A stretch of DNA of 64,000 nucleotides from Rudanella paleaurantiibacter (GTDB lineage: Bacteria; Bacteroidota; Bacteroidia; Cytophagales; Spirosomataceae): positions 248,001 to 312,000 of the forward strand of contig NZ_WELI01000002.1 of assembly GCF_009184635.1 (NCBI RefSeq), written 5' to 3'. The notes under the pieces were generated by a model. It was not told where the DNA came from. It did no database searches and saw only the letters and a list, made by a program, of their open reading frames with translations. Shown here in pieces: positions 43,782-53,074 of this stretch (within the stretch, counting starts at the first letter, position 1; each line of letters starts with the position of its first letter). Made by a program: the position numbers and the translations under genes.

Positions 43782-44630
43782 TTAATACGCTTTCAGACTC
43801 AGGTCCAGGCTCCGCACATGGTGGGTCAAAGCCCCCGACGAGATAAAGTTAACGCCTGTTTCGGCATAGGCCCGCAGGTTTGCTTCCGTAATACCGCCCG
43901 AGGCTTCGGTGGTGATCCGGTTGTCGATCAGACGAACCAGATCGCGGATTTCGTCAGGCTTGAAGTTATCCAACAGCAATACATCCACCCGAACCTCGCC
44001 CGACTCGGTTAGCTTCAGCACTTCCTCCACTTCGGCGCGCGTGCGCATTTCCACTTCAATTTCTAACTGACGGCCAGTTCGTTTGAGGTACTGGTTGGCC
44101 TGCGTAATGGCCTGCGTGACCCCCCCCGCATAGTCGATATGATTATCCTTAATCAGAATCATGTCGTACAGCCCGAACCGGTGATTTACCCCACCGCCGA
44201 TCTTCACGGCCATTTTCTCGCATATACGGAAGTTGGGCGTGGTTTTGCGGGTGTCGAGCAGTTGAGCACGGGTACCCTCGATCAGGTTCACCATCCGGCG
44301 CGTTTGGGTGGCAATACCACTCATACGCTGCATACAGTTCAGCACCAACCGCTCGGCAGTAAGGATGTTGCGGGCGTTGCCCGAGACGGTCAGCACAATG
44401 TCGCCGGGTTTCATCGAAACGCCATCCTCCATCAATACTTCTACCTCGAAGTTGGGGTCAACTTCGTCAAAAATGGCTAAAGCCACCTCAACCCCCGCCA
44501 GAATACCCGTGTCTTTTACCAGCAATCGGGCGCGTCGCTGGGCATTGGCAGGAATAGTCGCCAGCGAGGTATGGTCACCGTCGCCAACGTCTTCGGCCAG
44601 GGCCGTTTTGATGAATTCGTGTAAAGTCAT
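43782..44630 (-). CDS. nadC: Quinolinate phosphoribosyltransferase (decarboxylating)
   Basis: Converts quinolinate and PRPP to nicotinate mononucleotide. 282 aa. EDVGDGDHTSLATIP, LNCMQRMSGIATQTRRMV, LLDTRKTTPNFRICEKMAVKIGGGVNHRFGLYDMILIKDNHI (the diagnostic block) and EASGGITEANLRAYAETGVNFISSGALTH. ATG 44630 (MTLHEFIK) is preferred over the longer frame. First gene of the minus-strand nad operon, 120 nt before nadA; divergent from the Gfo/Idh gene. Confidence 0.97.
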   Translation of the reverse strand: MTLHEFIKTALAEDVGDGDHTSLATIPANAQRRARLLVKDTGILAGVEVALAIFDEVDPNFEVEVLMEDGVSMKPGDIVLTVSGNARNILTAERLVLNCMQRMSGIATQTRRMVNLIEGTRAQLLDTRKTTPNFRICEKMAVKIGGGVNHRFGLYDMILIKDNHIDYAGGVTQAITQANQYLKRTGRQLEIEVEMRTRAEVEEVLKLTESGEVRVDVLLLDNFKPDEIRDLVRLIDNRITTEASGGITEANLRAYAETGVNFISSGALTHHVRSLDLSLKAY

Positions 44631-44730
44631 AACAAACGTCAAAAGACACCCATCGGGCATCTGAGGGGCAAATTAGAGTAGATAAATCAAAAAACGGTAG
44701 GAGTGACGCAATATCGTACTTTGTTGCGGT

Positions 44731-45789
44731 ATGAACATCGCAATCATCGGGCCTGCCAAAGTGGCCCATCTTCACGCCAAAGCCGCCCAGTCGGTTGGTA
44801 ATCTGGTGGCCGTTTATGGCCGTAATCAGGAACGCGCGCAGGCATTCGCCAATAAGTATGGCATTGCGGCTTATACCGACATTGCCGAGATGGTGACCCG
44901 CGAAAAGGTCGACGTTTGTATCGTTTGTACCCCTCACCCAGCCCACCGGGAGGTCGCCATTCCCGCGCTCGAAGCGGGGGCGCACGTACTGGTCGAAAAG
45001 CCATTGGCAGCGTCGGTGGAGGACTGCGACGCCATGATTGAGGCTGCCCAAAAGGCGAACCGGTTTCTGGGAACGGTAAGCCAACGCCGGTTCTACGCAT
45101 CGAGCACCCGCGTGAAGCAGGCCATTCTGGACGGTAAAATTGGGAATCCGGCGCTGGGTGTCGCGCAACTGCTGGGCTGGCGGGGAGAAGCTTACTATGC
45201 CAGCGACCCCTGGCGCGGCAAGTGGGCTACCGAAGGCGGTGGCGTGTTGGTGAATCAGGCGCCCCACCAGCTCGATTTACTGCTCTGGTACATGGGCGAG
45301 CCCGAATCGGTATTTGGAGCGTGGGCTAATGTCAATCACCCGTACATCGAAGTAGAAGATACGGCTCTGGCCATTGTTCGCTTCAAAAATGGCGGTCTGG
45401 GCAATATTATGCTGAGTAATTCGCAGAAGCCGGGCCTGTACGGCAAAGTGCATGTTCACGGCACCAGTGGGGCATCGGTAGGTGTACAAACTGATGGCGG
45501 CTCTATGTTCGTAGCTGGCCAGTCGACCATTCAGGAGCCACCTGCCAACGACCTTTGGACGGTTCCGGGCGAGGAACACCTGCTGGCTGAGTGGGTCAAG
45601 GCCGATGCCGACCATTTCCACTCGGTCGATAACATGGTCTTTTTCTTTGCGGAGCAGCTCCGCGAATTCTGTGAATCTGTCGCTCAGAACCGCACGCCAG
45701 CCGTAACGGGCGAAGATGGCCGCCGGGTAGTGCAACTGTTCCAGGCCATTTATGAGTCGCAGCGAACAGGCGGGGTGGTAAAGTTATAG
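44731..45789 (+). CDS. Gfo/Idh/MocA family oxidoreductase
   Basis: 352 aa. N-terminal nucleotide fold with IAIIGPAKVAHLHAKAA, a variant of the usual GxGxxG loop, VCIVCTPHPAHREVAIPALEAGAHVLVEKPLA (the EKP catalytic lysine) and a C-terminal half with TEGGGVLVNQAPHQLDLLLWYMGEP (His). Members oxidise or reduce sugars and polyols with NAD(P); the substrate is unknown. A TACTTTG sequence is just upstream of the ATG. Confidence 0.9.
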   Translation: MNIAIIGPAKVAHLHAKAAQSVGNLVAVYGRNQERAQAFANKYGIAAYTDIAEMVTREKVDVCIVCTPHPAHREVAIPALEAGAHVLVEKPLAASVEDCDAMIEAAQKANRFLGTVSQRRFYASSTRVKQAILDGKIGNPALGVAQLLGWRGEAYYASDPWRGKWATEGGGVLVNQAPHQLDLLLWYMGEPESVFGAWANVNHPYIEVEDTALAIVRFKNGGLGNIMLSNSQKPGLYGKVHVHGTSGASVGVQTDGGSMFVAGQSTIQEPPANDLWTVPGEEHLLAEWVKADADHFHSVDNMVFFFAEQLREFCESVAQNRTPAVTGEDGRRVVQLFQAIYESQRTGGVVKL

Positions 45790-45797
45790 CTTCGAAA

Positions 45798-45925
45798 CCT
45801 TGCCAGTGGGGTGCTAACCCCCTGACAGTGGTTGAGAAAATACCTTACTTTCAATGCTTTGAAAAGGGGGAGCGTTAACCACTGCCAGGGGGCTAGCACC
45901 CCACTGGCAGGGTTAACGCTCCCCT
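45798..45925. repeat. Compound inverted repeat reaching into the endonuclease V stop codon
   Basis: A 39-bp imperfect inverted pair: 45798-45836 (begins CCTTGCCAGTGGGGTGCTAA) and 45874-45912. The right half is itself palindromic about 45893, from AAGGGGGAGCGTTAACC (45864) to GGTTAACGCTCCCCTT (45925), and contains the last codons and stop of the endonuclease gene. It fills the convergent gap. Confidence 0.8.
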
Positions 45926-46590
45926 TTACGCAACGCATTAACCAGATTGTGCGCCCGGCGAGTAGGCTCAGGAATGCGATAACCACCATTGCAGGCGAGA
46001 GTCAGCTCAATAGCAGCGGGCAGATCGATCCGGTGGCCGGGCGATACGTACACCGGATTGACCCGATTTTTGGTACGCAGCGCAGCGCCGACCACCTCGC
46101 CGTGATGCCGCATGGGCGACCAGTTACCCCGTTCGGGAGCGGGTTCGTCGTACTTACCCACCAGCACTGACTTACCGCACCCAAACGAAGGCCGGTCGAT
46201 AAACAGGCCGATATGGGCCGCGATACCGATCCGACGCGGGTGCGCCATGCCATGCCCGTCGAACATGACCGCGTCGGGGGCCGTTTGCAACTTCTCCCAG
46301 GCTTCGAGCAGGGCCGGAGCCTCCCGAAACGACAACAAACCCGGCACGTACGGAAACGTAGCCCGACTGATAACACCAACCTCTTCAACCACCGACAAAT
46401 CGGCCAGATTCAGGACCACAATCCCGGCATACACCGTCTCCTCAAACTTATTGAACGAAATGTCACACCCCGCAATCGTCTGGACAGGCTGCGTCAGCGG
46501 CTCAATCCGAATCTGTTGGCGCATTTGTTGTTGCAGCGCAACGGCTTCGGCGGGGGTTACGTCCCAAGGGTGCAAGGGTGTGTAATTCAT
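45913..46590 (-). CDS. nfi: Endonuclease V
   Basis: Repair enzyme nicking DNA beside deaminated purines (inosine). 225 aa. Metal and catalytic residues: Asp 43 in IAGCDISF, the wedge PYVPGLLSFRE (80-90, with Glu 90), and Asp 111 in FDGHGMAHPRRIGIAAHIGL. The C-terminus ends in a repeat element (KGER then stop). Overlaps the upstream membrane-protein gene by 4 nt, indicating one operon. Confidence 0.95.
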   Translation of the reverse strand: MNYTPLHPWDVTPAEAVALQQQMRQQIRIEPLTQPVQTIAGCDISFNKFEETVYAGIVVLNLADLSVVEEVGVISRATFPYVPGLLSFREAPALLEAWEKLQTAPDAVMFDGHGMAHPRRIGIAAHIGLFIDRPSFGCGKSVLVGKYDEPAPERGNWSPMRHHGEVVGAALRTKNRVNPVYVSPGHRIDLPAAIELTLACNGGYRIPEPTRRAHNLVNALRKGER

Positions 46591-47096
46591 ACGTCAGGCG
46601 TTTCGGTCGGAACGTCGGTTGGCTCACCGGTTTCATCGGAGGAAGCAACGGACCGCTCAGCTAACCGAGTGTAAACGGCGGCCGTTACCAGCCCACCCAG
46701 CAAATACCAGCCCACGGTCATCGCCTGCGTAGCCGTAGTTCGGTTGGTGGGGGCTTCACCCAAACCCCAAGGTCCGGGCAACACCACGGCACCCAAACCA
46801 GCTAGCAAACCGAGTGCTGCCCCCACCGGGTACGCGTGTTCGGGCCGTGCCGTGCCAATGAGGCTGTAATACGCCGTGTTGGACAGCAGATCGGCCACCA
46901 TCGTCGGGCCGTACAGGTCTTCTTCGTCGGCGGGAGGGGTTTTCCCAACAGCCCGCATGATTTTTTGCAACGAGCGTTCGCCCAAAATATCGGCACGCGG
47001 GGCTTCGGGCACCACCCGCCGTACGGTCTCGTGCCACAGGTTGAGGGCAGCCGCTCCGGCCAACCCACTAACCACTGATTTGAGGAAGATATGCAT
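46587..47096 (-). CDS. Membrane protein of unknown function
   Basis: 169 aa. Hydrophobic stretches: N-terminal FLKSVVSGLAGAAALNL, AYPVGAALGLLAGLGAVVLPG and AMTVGWYLLGGLVTAAVYTRL; acidic hydrophilic tail (SSDETGEPTDVPTETPDV). No family recognised. Upstream partner of endonuclease V with a 4-nt overlap. Confidence 0.75.
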   Translation of the reverse strand: MHIFLKSVVSGLAGAAALNLWHETVRRVVPEAPRADILGERSLQKIMRAVGKTPPADEEDLYGPTMVADLLSNTAYYSLIGTARPEHAYPVGAALGLLAGLGAVVLPGPWGLGEAPTNRTTATQAMTVGWYLLGGLVTAAVYTRLAERSVASSDETGEPTDVPTETPDV

Positions 47097-47279
47097 ACAA
47101 ATAGGGTTTGTCTGACGGCGCAGGCCAGTAATCCAACCTAACCACAGCGCACAACAGCCTAACCCCGAGCCGGGGTTTACGGCTTTAAAATCTGCTTTTA
47201 TGGGTCAACTCAAACAGGCAATGGGTAAAATCTACCCGAATCGCTCTATTGTAGGTTGTACATTACTTACGCACACACA

Positions 47280-48218
47280 ATGTCTCTCCCATCCGTTTCG
47301 CGTCGTCAGGCATTAGCTACATTTGGAGCGAGTGCCGGAGCCACCCTCCTACCCGCCCTCAGCACGCCCGCCGAGGCCGCCAAACCAGCCGCTTCGTTTA
47401 CCCCCTGCCTGAATATGAGCACCATTATGGGCCATAAACTGGGGTTTGCCAAAGAACTTGAAGTAGCCTCGAAAGCCGGGTTTCGGTCGGTAGAAATCTG
47501 GATGAACTCGTTGCAGGCCTTTCTGGATCAGGGTGGCACCTTGGCCGAAGCCCGCCAACGGCTCAACGACCTCGGCCTGAAAGCCGAAAATGCCATCGGG
47601 TTTGCTACCTGGATCGTCGACGACAACGCCCAACGGGCCAAAGCCCTCGATCAGCTCAAGCGCGAGATGGATCAGTTGGCTGCCGTGGGGTGTACCCGCA
47701 CAGCCGCCCCCCCGATGGGCGCTACCACGCAGCCCGGCCTCGACCTGAAAAAAGCCGCCGAACGATTCCGCACGATTCTCGAACTCGGCGACCAAACAGG
47801 CGTGCACCCGCAGCTTGAGCTCTGGGGCTTTTCGAAAAACCTCAACCGTCTGAGCGACGTGCTATACGTAGCCGCCGAAGCGGGCCACCCCTCGGCACGG
47901 GTTCTGCTCGATGTGTACCACCTGTACAAAGGCGGCTCGGCCATTGAAAGTCTGGCGCTGGTAGGTAAACCGGCCGTTGAGATTTTCCATATCAACGACT
48001 ACCCCAACATTGCCCGCGAGACCATCGTTGATGCCGACCGGGTGTACCCCGGCGACGGCATTGCGCCCATCAAACCGATTTTGTCGGCTATCCGCAACCC
48101 CGACCGGCCCATTGTGCTTTCGTTCGAGGTGTTCAACAAAGGCTACTACGCGCAAGACCCTCTCGTGGTGGCTAAAACTGCCCTCCAGAAAATGAACGCC
48201 ATTCTGAAGAGCCTTTGA
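47280..48218 (+). CDS. Exported xylose-isomerase-like TIM-barrel protein
   Basis: 312 aa. N-terminal twin-arginine signal (SVSRRQALATFGASAGATLL, about 5-24). The barrel shows the sugar phosphate isomerase/epimerase pattern: FRSVEIWMN, LELWGFSKN (Glu), VLLDVYHLYKGG (Asp, His), IFHINDYP (His, Asp) and LSFEVFNKG (Glu), a plausible metal site. Tat signal suggests folding before export. Lies 49 nt before an MFS transporter on the same strand; a joint role in sugar or polyol use is likely. Confidence 0.88.
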   Translation: MSLPSVSRRQALATFGASAGATLLPALSTPAEAAKPAASFTPCLNMSTIMGHKLGFAKELEVASKAGFRSVEIWMNSLQAFLDQGGTLAEARQRLNDLGLKAENAIGFATWIVDDNAQRAKALDQLKREMDQLAAVGCTRTAAPPMGATTQPGLDLKKAAERFRTILELGDQTGVHPQLELWGFSKNLNRLSDVLYVAAEAGHPSARVLLDVYHLYKGGSAIESLALVGKPAVEIFHINDYPNIARETIVDADRVYPGDGIAPIKPILSAIRNPDRPIVLSFEVFNKGYYAQDPLVVAKTALQKMNAILKSL

Positions 48219-48267
48219 GCCACCCGGAAACCGTTGCGTTTTGTATTATTACGTCAAAGAAACCAGT

Positions 48268-49533
48268 ATGTCTATTCCTACAACGCAAGCTCCTCCCCGT
48301 TCTAACACGGCCTCGTTATTTAGCCTGCCCGTTATTGTAGCCGCCCTTGGCTACTTTGTCGACATTTACGACCTGCTGCTGTTTGGCATTGTGCGGGTAC
48401 CCAGTTTGAAAGAAATGGGTCTCAACGCCGAGCAGATCTCGACCGTAGGCACCACCATTCTGAACTGGCAAATGGGTGGCCTGCTACTGGGTGGAATCCT
48501 CTGGGGAGTTCTGGGCGACAAGCGCGGCCGACTGTCGGTTCTGTTTGGGAGCATCATCACCTATTCGCTGGCCAACATTGCGTGTGGCTTTGTCGATCAG
48601 GTCACGTTCATGGACCCGATCACCTACTACGCCCTCATGCGGTTTGTGGCGGGTATTGGTCTGGCGGGTGAACTGGGCGCAGGTATCACCCTTGTGAGCG
48701 AGGTACTGCCCAAAGAATTACGGGCCATTGGTACCTCGCTGGTGGCGGGCGTCGGGCTGTTTGGGGCGGTGGTGGCCTATTTCACCGTGCAGTGGTTTAG
48801 CTGGCAAATGGCCTTTTTTGTGGGGGGCGGCATGGGTATTGGCCTGCTGCTGCTGCGCGTAGGGGTTGTAGAATCGGGGATGTTTAAAAACGTAACCGAG
48901 CAGGAAGATGTGAAACGGGGCGATTTTCTCTCCTTTTTCACTAACACCGACCGCCTGACCCGCTACCTCAAGTGTATCGGCATTGGCCTGCCCACCTGGT
49001 TTGTCATCGGGATTCTGGCTACGCTATCCAACGAGTTTGGGATAGCACTCGGCCTCGACGAAGAAATCAAGCCGGGCCTGGCCATTATGTGGTGCTATGT
49101 GGGTCTGGCTACGGGCGACCTCATCAGTGGAGTGCTGAGCCAGTATCTGGAATCACGTAAAAAAGCCGTGGCCTTGCTTATGGGCTTTACGCTGCTCATT
49201 ACGGGCATTTACCTGTATGGAGGGGTTAAATCGGGCACCACGTTCTACACCCTTTGCGGGCTCATGGGCTTCGGTATTGGGTACTGGGCCATGTTTGTTA
49301 CTATCGGGGCCGAGCAGTTTGGCACCAACCTCCGGGCTACGGCAGCCACTACGGTACCCAACATGGTGCGCGGGCTCGTGATTCCGATGACCACCTCGTA
49401 CCAACTTCTCAAACCGAGCGTCGATGTGATTCAGGCCGGGGCCATTGTAGGTCTGGTGGCCTTCGCCATCGGATTCTACTCCATCCTGACCGTCCCCGAA
49501 ACCCACGGTAAAGACCTGGACTATTTAGAATAA
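48268..49533 (+). CDS. MFS transporter, paralogue 1
   Basis: 421 aa, 12-helix major facilitator. LGYFVDIYDLLLFGIVRVPSLKEMGL (helix 1 with acidic residues), the loop 2-3 motif GDKRGRLSVLFGS, FVAGIGLAGELGAGITLVSE (helix 4), and the later SRKKAVALLMGF and EQFGTNLRATAAT. Very similar to the products at 59377 and 61888. The Asp in helix 1 suggests proton coupling; substrate unknown but context is carbohydrate-like. Confidence 0.93.
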   Translation: MSIPTTQAPPRSNTASLFSLPVIVAALGYFVDIYDLLLFGIVRVPSLKEMGLNAEQISTVGTTILNWQMGGLLLGGILWGVLGDKRGRLSVLFGSIITYSLANIACGFVDQVTFMDPITYYALMRFVAGIGLAGELGAGITLVSEVLPKELRAIGTSLVAGVGLFGAVVAYFTVQWFSWQMAFFVGGGMGIGLLLLRVGVVESGMFKNVTEQEDVKRGDFLSFFTNTDRLTRYLKCIGIGLPTWFVIGILATLSNEFGIALGLDEEIKPGLAIMWCYVGLATGDLISGVLSQYLESRKKAVALLMGFTLLITGIYLYGGVKSGTTFYTLCGLMGFGIGYWAMFVTIGAEQFGTNLRATAATTVPNMVRGLVIPMTTSYQLLKPSVDVIQAGAIVGLVAFAIGFYSILTVPETHGKDLDYLE

Positions 49534-49612
49534 AGGGAAAAAGGAGAAGGGAGAAAGGAAAAGCTGATGCCCAACCCTTTTCTCCCTTCTCCTTTCCTCC
49601 CCTTTTTCCCTT
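49533..49612. repeat. Word-type inverted repeat spanning a whole convergent gap
   Basis: Outer arms AAGGGAAAAAGG (49533-49544) and CCTTTTTCCCTT (49601-49612); inner arms AGGAGAAGGGAGAAA (49542-49556) and its complement (49579-49593). The left arm begins in the MFS stop codon and the right arm ends in the stop codon of the FAD gene. Words are purely purine/pyrimidine. Confidence 0.85.
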
Positions 49613-51281
49613 ACAACTCCAGCTTCTGCCCGTCTTTCAACAGCACAGCGCGGAGTTTTTCGTACGGAAGCCGCTGGGGCGAAACCTTGTTGTCGATAGC
49701 CAGAACGGCGGCTGTTGCGGCCGATTGGCCCAGAATCATGAATACGGGCTCCATTCGAATGGAGCCGTAGGCGATGTGCGAAGCCGACACACAAACAGGC
49801 ACCAGCAGATTGTTACACTCGTTTTCTTTCGGCAGAATAGAGCCATACGCAATCGAGTATGGCTTATCAGGATGCACGCCAATGTCGCCCTCATTCTGCA
49901 CAAAGCCGTCGGGGCGGCCTTCCGCGGCTTTTACGTATCGTTGCGCGTTGTGCGAATCGAGCGCGTACGAGCCCATACCCACGGGGTTAGGCACGCTCGT
50001 TTTGCCGAGGGCGTCGGCCTCTTTCATTACAAACACGCCAATCATCCGGCGGGCTTCGCGAATATAAAGCTGATGCGGCCAACCGCCGTTATCGGTAAAC
50101 TCATCTTTGGGTAAGCCCCACTGCTGCATTTTTTCGTGCACATCGGCCGGTACGCGCGGGTCATTTTGCAGAAAATACATCAGCCCTTTCTGGTACAATT
50201 CGTGGTCTTTGATAATCTCCCGACGGCGTTCGTAGCTGGCTTCGGGGTAATCGTAGTTTTTGCCGATGTAGTCGGTGCTGAACGGGCCGTGATTGTTTGT
50301 ATCGGTTTTCCGGTTCGGAATGGGGTCGTATTTCTGGAACGTCTCAGTCCACCCATTGGCATACACCCGCGCCAAGAGTTCGTACCGGTTGGGGTCGTAG
50401 CCAGCGGGTTTGGCAAACGGAATACGGTTGTCGGGGTGGTTGCTCAGACACATTCGGAAGCAATACGCCTGAATCTTGTTATCGCCCGACCCTTTGGGGG
50501 CAATCGGTTCGGCCGATACCTCGGGCAACAAGCCACTTTTGGGGTCGCCCGGCACCACGTAGGGACTTACATTCGTTTTGAAATGATGCCCGTGGTGGAA
50601 TACCCCCGGCTGTACCCCGTTGAACTGCTCGCCGTACACGCTGTTGGCTTCGCGGCCCACGTGGTATTTTACGCCAGCGGCCGCCATCAGGTCGCCCTCA
50701 TACGTGGCGTCAATAAACATTTTGCCTTCGTACACGGTGCCGCCCAGCGTTCGGAACGACTGAATGGCCGTGCCTTTTTTCTGAACCCCTTTCGGGCCCC
50801 GGTCGAGCCATTCGTCGCGGTAAACCGTGATGTTGTTTTCGCGCACAAAGTCTTCAAACACGTTCTCAGCCGCGTGGGGCTCAAAAATCCACATGGTGCG
50901 GGCGGCCCCGTCGATAGCGGGTGTTCCCTGCCCTTTGTTACCGTATTCGCTGCGTTTCTGCCATTTCCAGGCTTCGTCGGTCTGATAATGGTTGTACAGA
51001 CGCCCGTAAAACTGGCGCGACAGTCCACCAATCACCGATTTGTCACCCGTATCGGTAAAGCCCAGGCCACCCGACGACAAGCCGCCCAGGTGTTTATCGG
51101 GCGAAACAACAATGACCGATTTGCCCATTTTTCGGACCTGCACAGCCGCCGTGATTGCGGCCGACGTGCCTCCGTACACAATGACATCGGCACGCCGGAC
51201 AGCGGCCGGTTTGGCCCCGGTTAGCAAGGCCATCCCTACAAGTAAAAAGGCGAAGGTGGCGGATAGAACTCGAATGCTCAT
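49611..51281 (-). CDS. Exported FAD-dependent oxidoreductase
   Basis: 556 aa. Signal peptide about 1-23 (LSATFAFLLVGMALLTGAKPA). FAD site ADVIVYGGTSAAITAAVQVRKMGKSVIVVSPDKHLGGLSSGG (about 31-72), then ARTMWIFEPHAAENVFEDFV, FIDATYEGDLMAAAGV, and the closing GSIRMEPVFMILGQSAATAAVLAI. This is the FAD_oxidored family (PF12831-like), frequent beside SusC/SusD genes; members are sometimes called xanthan lyases without evidence. Reaction unknown. Just downstream of SusD on the same strand. Confidence 0.9.
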   Translation of the reverse strand: MSIRVLSATFAFLLVGMALLTGAKPAAVRRADVIVYGGTSAAITAAVQVRKMGKSVIVVSPDKHLGGLSSGGLGFTDTGDKSVIGGLSRQFYGRLYNHYQTDEAWKWQKRSEYGNKGQGTPAIDGAARTMWIFEPHAAENVFEDFVRENNITVYRDEWLDRGPKGVQKKGTAIQSFRTLGGTVYEGKMFIDATYEGDLMAAAGVKYHVGREANSVYGEQFNGVQPGVFHHGHHFKTNVSPYVVPGDPKSGLLPEVSAEPIAPKGSGDNKIQAYCFRMCLSNHPDNRIPFAKPAGYDPNRYELLARVYANGWTETFQKYDPIPNRKTDTNNHGPFSTDYIGKNYDYPEASYERRREIIKDHELYQKGLMYFLQNDPRVPADVHEKMQQWGLPKDEFTDNGGWPHQLYIREARRMIGVFVMKEADALGKTSVPNPVGMGSYALDSHNAQRYVKAAEGRPDGFVQNEGDIGVHPDKPYSIAYGSILPKENECNNLLVPVCVSASHIAYGSIRMEPVFMILGQSAATAAVLAIDNKVSPQRLPYEKLRAVLLKDGQKLEL

Positions 51282-51425
51282 GAAGGTTCTGGTTTACTGT
51301 GAATCGCGGATTGCTCCATTCGTTTTTTACTAAAAGCAAACAGGGCTCCAGGTTTAGGGTATTGGGCGGCCGGTTCTTCATTTATAGTTTCGTCAGGCAA
51401 CGAATCAACCGGTAACCAAGTAAGT

Positions 51426-51579
51426 GAATGAACGATGTAGAATGGAGAATGTACAATGAATAATGTAAAATGAATGATGAACGATGTAGAATGAACAATT
51501 GGCTTATTCGCTAACAATCAGCCGATCCACTATACATTATTCATTATTCATTCCACATTATTCATTACACAGTTCATTC
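51426..51579. repeat. Word-type inverted repeat between the SusD and FAD genes
   Basis: Inner pair AATGAATAATGTA (51455-51467) and TACATTATTCATT (51533-51545); outer GAATGAAC (51426-51433) and GTTCATTC (51572-51579). Left arm also carries two copies of GAACGATGTAGAATG. Imperfect but long. Confidence 0.8.
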
Positions 51580-51604
51580 GGCTTACGTACGAACCATAAA
51601 CCAC

Positions 51605-53038
51605 TCAATACCCTTCGTTCTGCGTTAGCTGGGGATTGGCGTCGCGCTCGGTCTGCGGAATCGGGAACAGGTAATGCCGCTCCTCCACTTTGATCGTTGG
51701 GTTTTGCGCCCGCATGGCTGAAATAAGCCGTTTGGTGCGGGCCAAATCGTACCAGCGGTGCCCCTCAAACGCCAGCTCCAGCCGACGTTCCAACAGCAGG
51801 CTATCACGGAACTGAGCCTGACTCAGATTGGGCGTCAGGTTCGGGATGCCCGCCCGGTTGCGTACGCGATTGATGGCAGCATAAGCCTCGGCATCGTTCG
51901 GGGCCTGTTCGTTGCGCGATTCGGCATACATCAACAGCAAATCAGCATAGCGCAGAATCGGGAAGTTGTTGCCGCCTTCGCCATTGGCCGTGGCCGTAGG
52001 GTCGAGGTACTTGGCCACGTATCCCGGAAACAGGACACTCGCGGGGGCTGCGGGCGTGCTGGTGGCTGAGTACAGCCGGATGGTCACGTTGCGCCGACGG
52101 TCGTCGGAGCGGTAGGCTCGGTACAGGTTTTCGGTGGCGGGGTCGTCGCCGAAACCAGCTACGCCATTCACCCGGTCGAAGTTGGGCCGCATGTAACCCT
52201 GCATCCAGCTCCCTTCGCCAAACCCACCGCCAATAGCCTGAATCTCAAACATCGACTCTTTGCCGTTTTCATTGGCAATCGAGAACACGTCGGCAAAGTT
52301 GGCCCACAAGTCGTAGCCCGCGCCCAGGTCCATCACCTCTTTGGCCTTAGCCGACGCTTTGGCCCACTCCTGCCGGGTCAGATACACCTTAGCCAGAAAC
52401 GCCTTGGCGGCTCCTTTGGTAGCCCGGCCCCGGTCGCCGGCGGTGTAGCTCACAGGCAGAACCGCTTCGGCATCGGTAAAGTCCTGAACGATTTGTTTGT
52501 AGACTTCCTCGGCCGGTGCCCGCGCCACATTCAGGTTGTTGAGCGAGGTGGTTTCCTGCAACTGCAAGGGTACGCCCCCAAACAGCCGCACGAGCGTGAA
52601 GTAGTAAAACGCCCGCATAAACTTAGCCTCGGCTACGTACCGGTTTTTCAGGTCGTCGGGCATTGGGATAGTGGGTACCCGGCTAATCACGGTGTTCGCC
52701 CGGTTGATACCCCGGTACGTGGTTGACCAGATGGACTGGAACGTGGACGTGGCGGGTGTAAAGGTGTACTTGTCCAGGTCGTTTTTGGCCTGATTGGCGG
52801 TTGAGCGACCGCCCCCCCACTCGGCATCGTCGGTGGCCTGGTCCTGCAAAATCCACATGACCTGATTGTACATATCGGCCGAATTGAGCGGGTCATACAC
52901 GGCACTGACGGCCGCGCGGGCATCGTCGGCATTTTTGTAAAAATTCTCCGGGGTAAAGCTCGACTCCGGGGTTTGCTCAAGTACCTCGCAGCCCATCAGG
53001 CTACTCAGCACAAACAGAATGGCTATACTCTTTTTCAT
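51605..53038 (-). CDS. SusD/RagB family nutrient-binding outer membrane lipoprotein
   Basis: 477 aa. Lipoprotein signal IAILFVLSSLMGC (lipobox MGC, Cys about 17). Helical TPR-like SusD core: FYKNADDARAAVSAVYDPL, YRGINRANTVISRVP, EAKFMRAFYYFTLVRLFGGVPL (signature), PILRYADLLLMYAESRNEQA and RRLELAFEGHRWYDLARTKRL with ERHYLFPIPQTERDANPQLTQN. It captures a ligand, usually an oligosaccharide, and passes it to the SusC porin upstream (37-nt gap). Confidence 0.96.
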   Translation of the reverse strand: MKKSIAILFVLSSLMGCEVLEQTPESSFTPENFYKNADDARAAVSAVYDPLNSADMYNQVMWILQDQATDDAEWGGGRSTANQAKNDLDKYTFTPATSTFQSIWSTTYRGINRANTVISRVPTIPMPDDLKNRYVAEAKFMRAFYYFTLVRLFGGVPLQLQETTSLNNLNVARAPAEEVYKQIVQDFTDAEAVLPVSYTAGDRGRATKGAAKAFLAKVYLTRQEWAKASAKAKEVMDLGAGYDLWANFADVFSIANENGKESMFEIQAIGGGFGEGSWMQGYMRPNFDRVNGVAGFGDDPATENLYRAYRSDDRRRNVTIRLYSATSTPAAPASVLFPGYVAKYLDPTATANGEGGNNFPILRYADLLLMYAESRNEQAPNDAEAYAAINRVRNRAGIPNLTPNLSQAQFRDSLLLERRLELAFEGHRWYDLARTKRLISAMRAQNPTIKVEERHYLFPIPQTERDANPQLTQNEGY

Positions 53039-53074
53039 GTCGATCAGCGAAGACAGAAGGATGAATGTCGTTGG

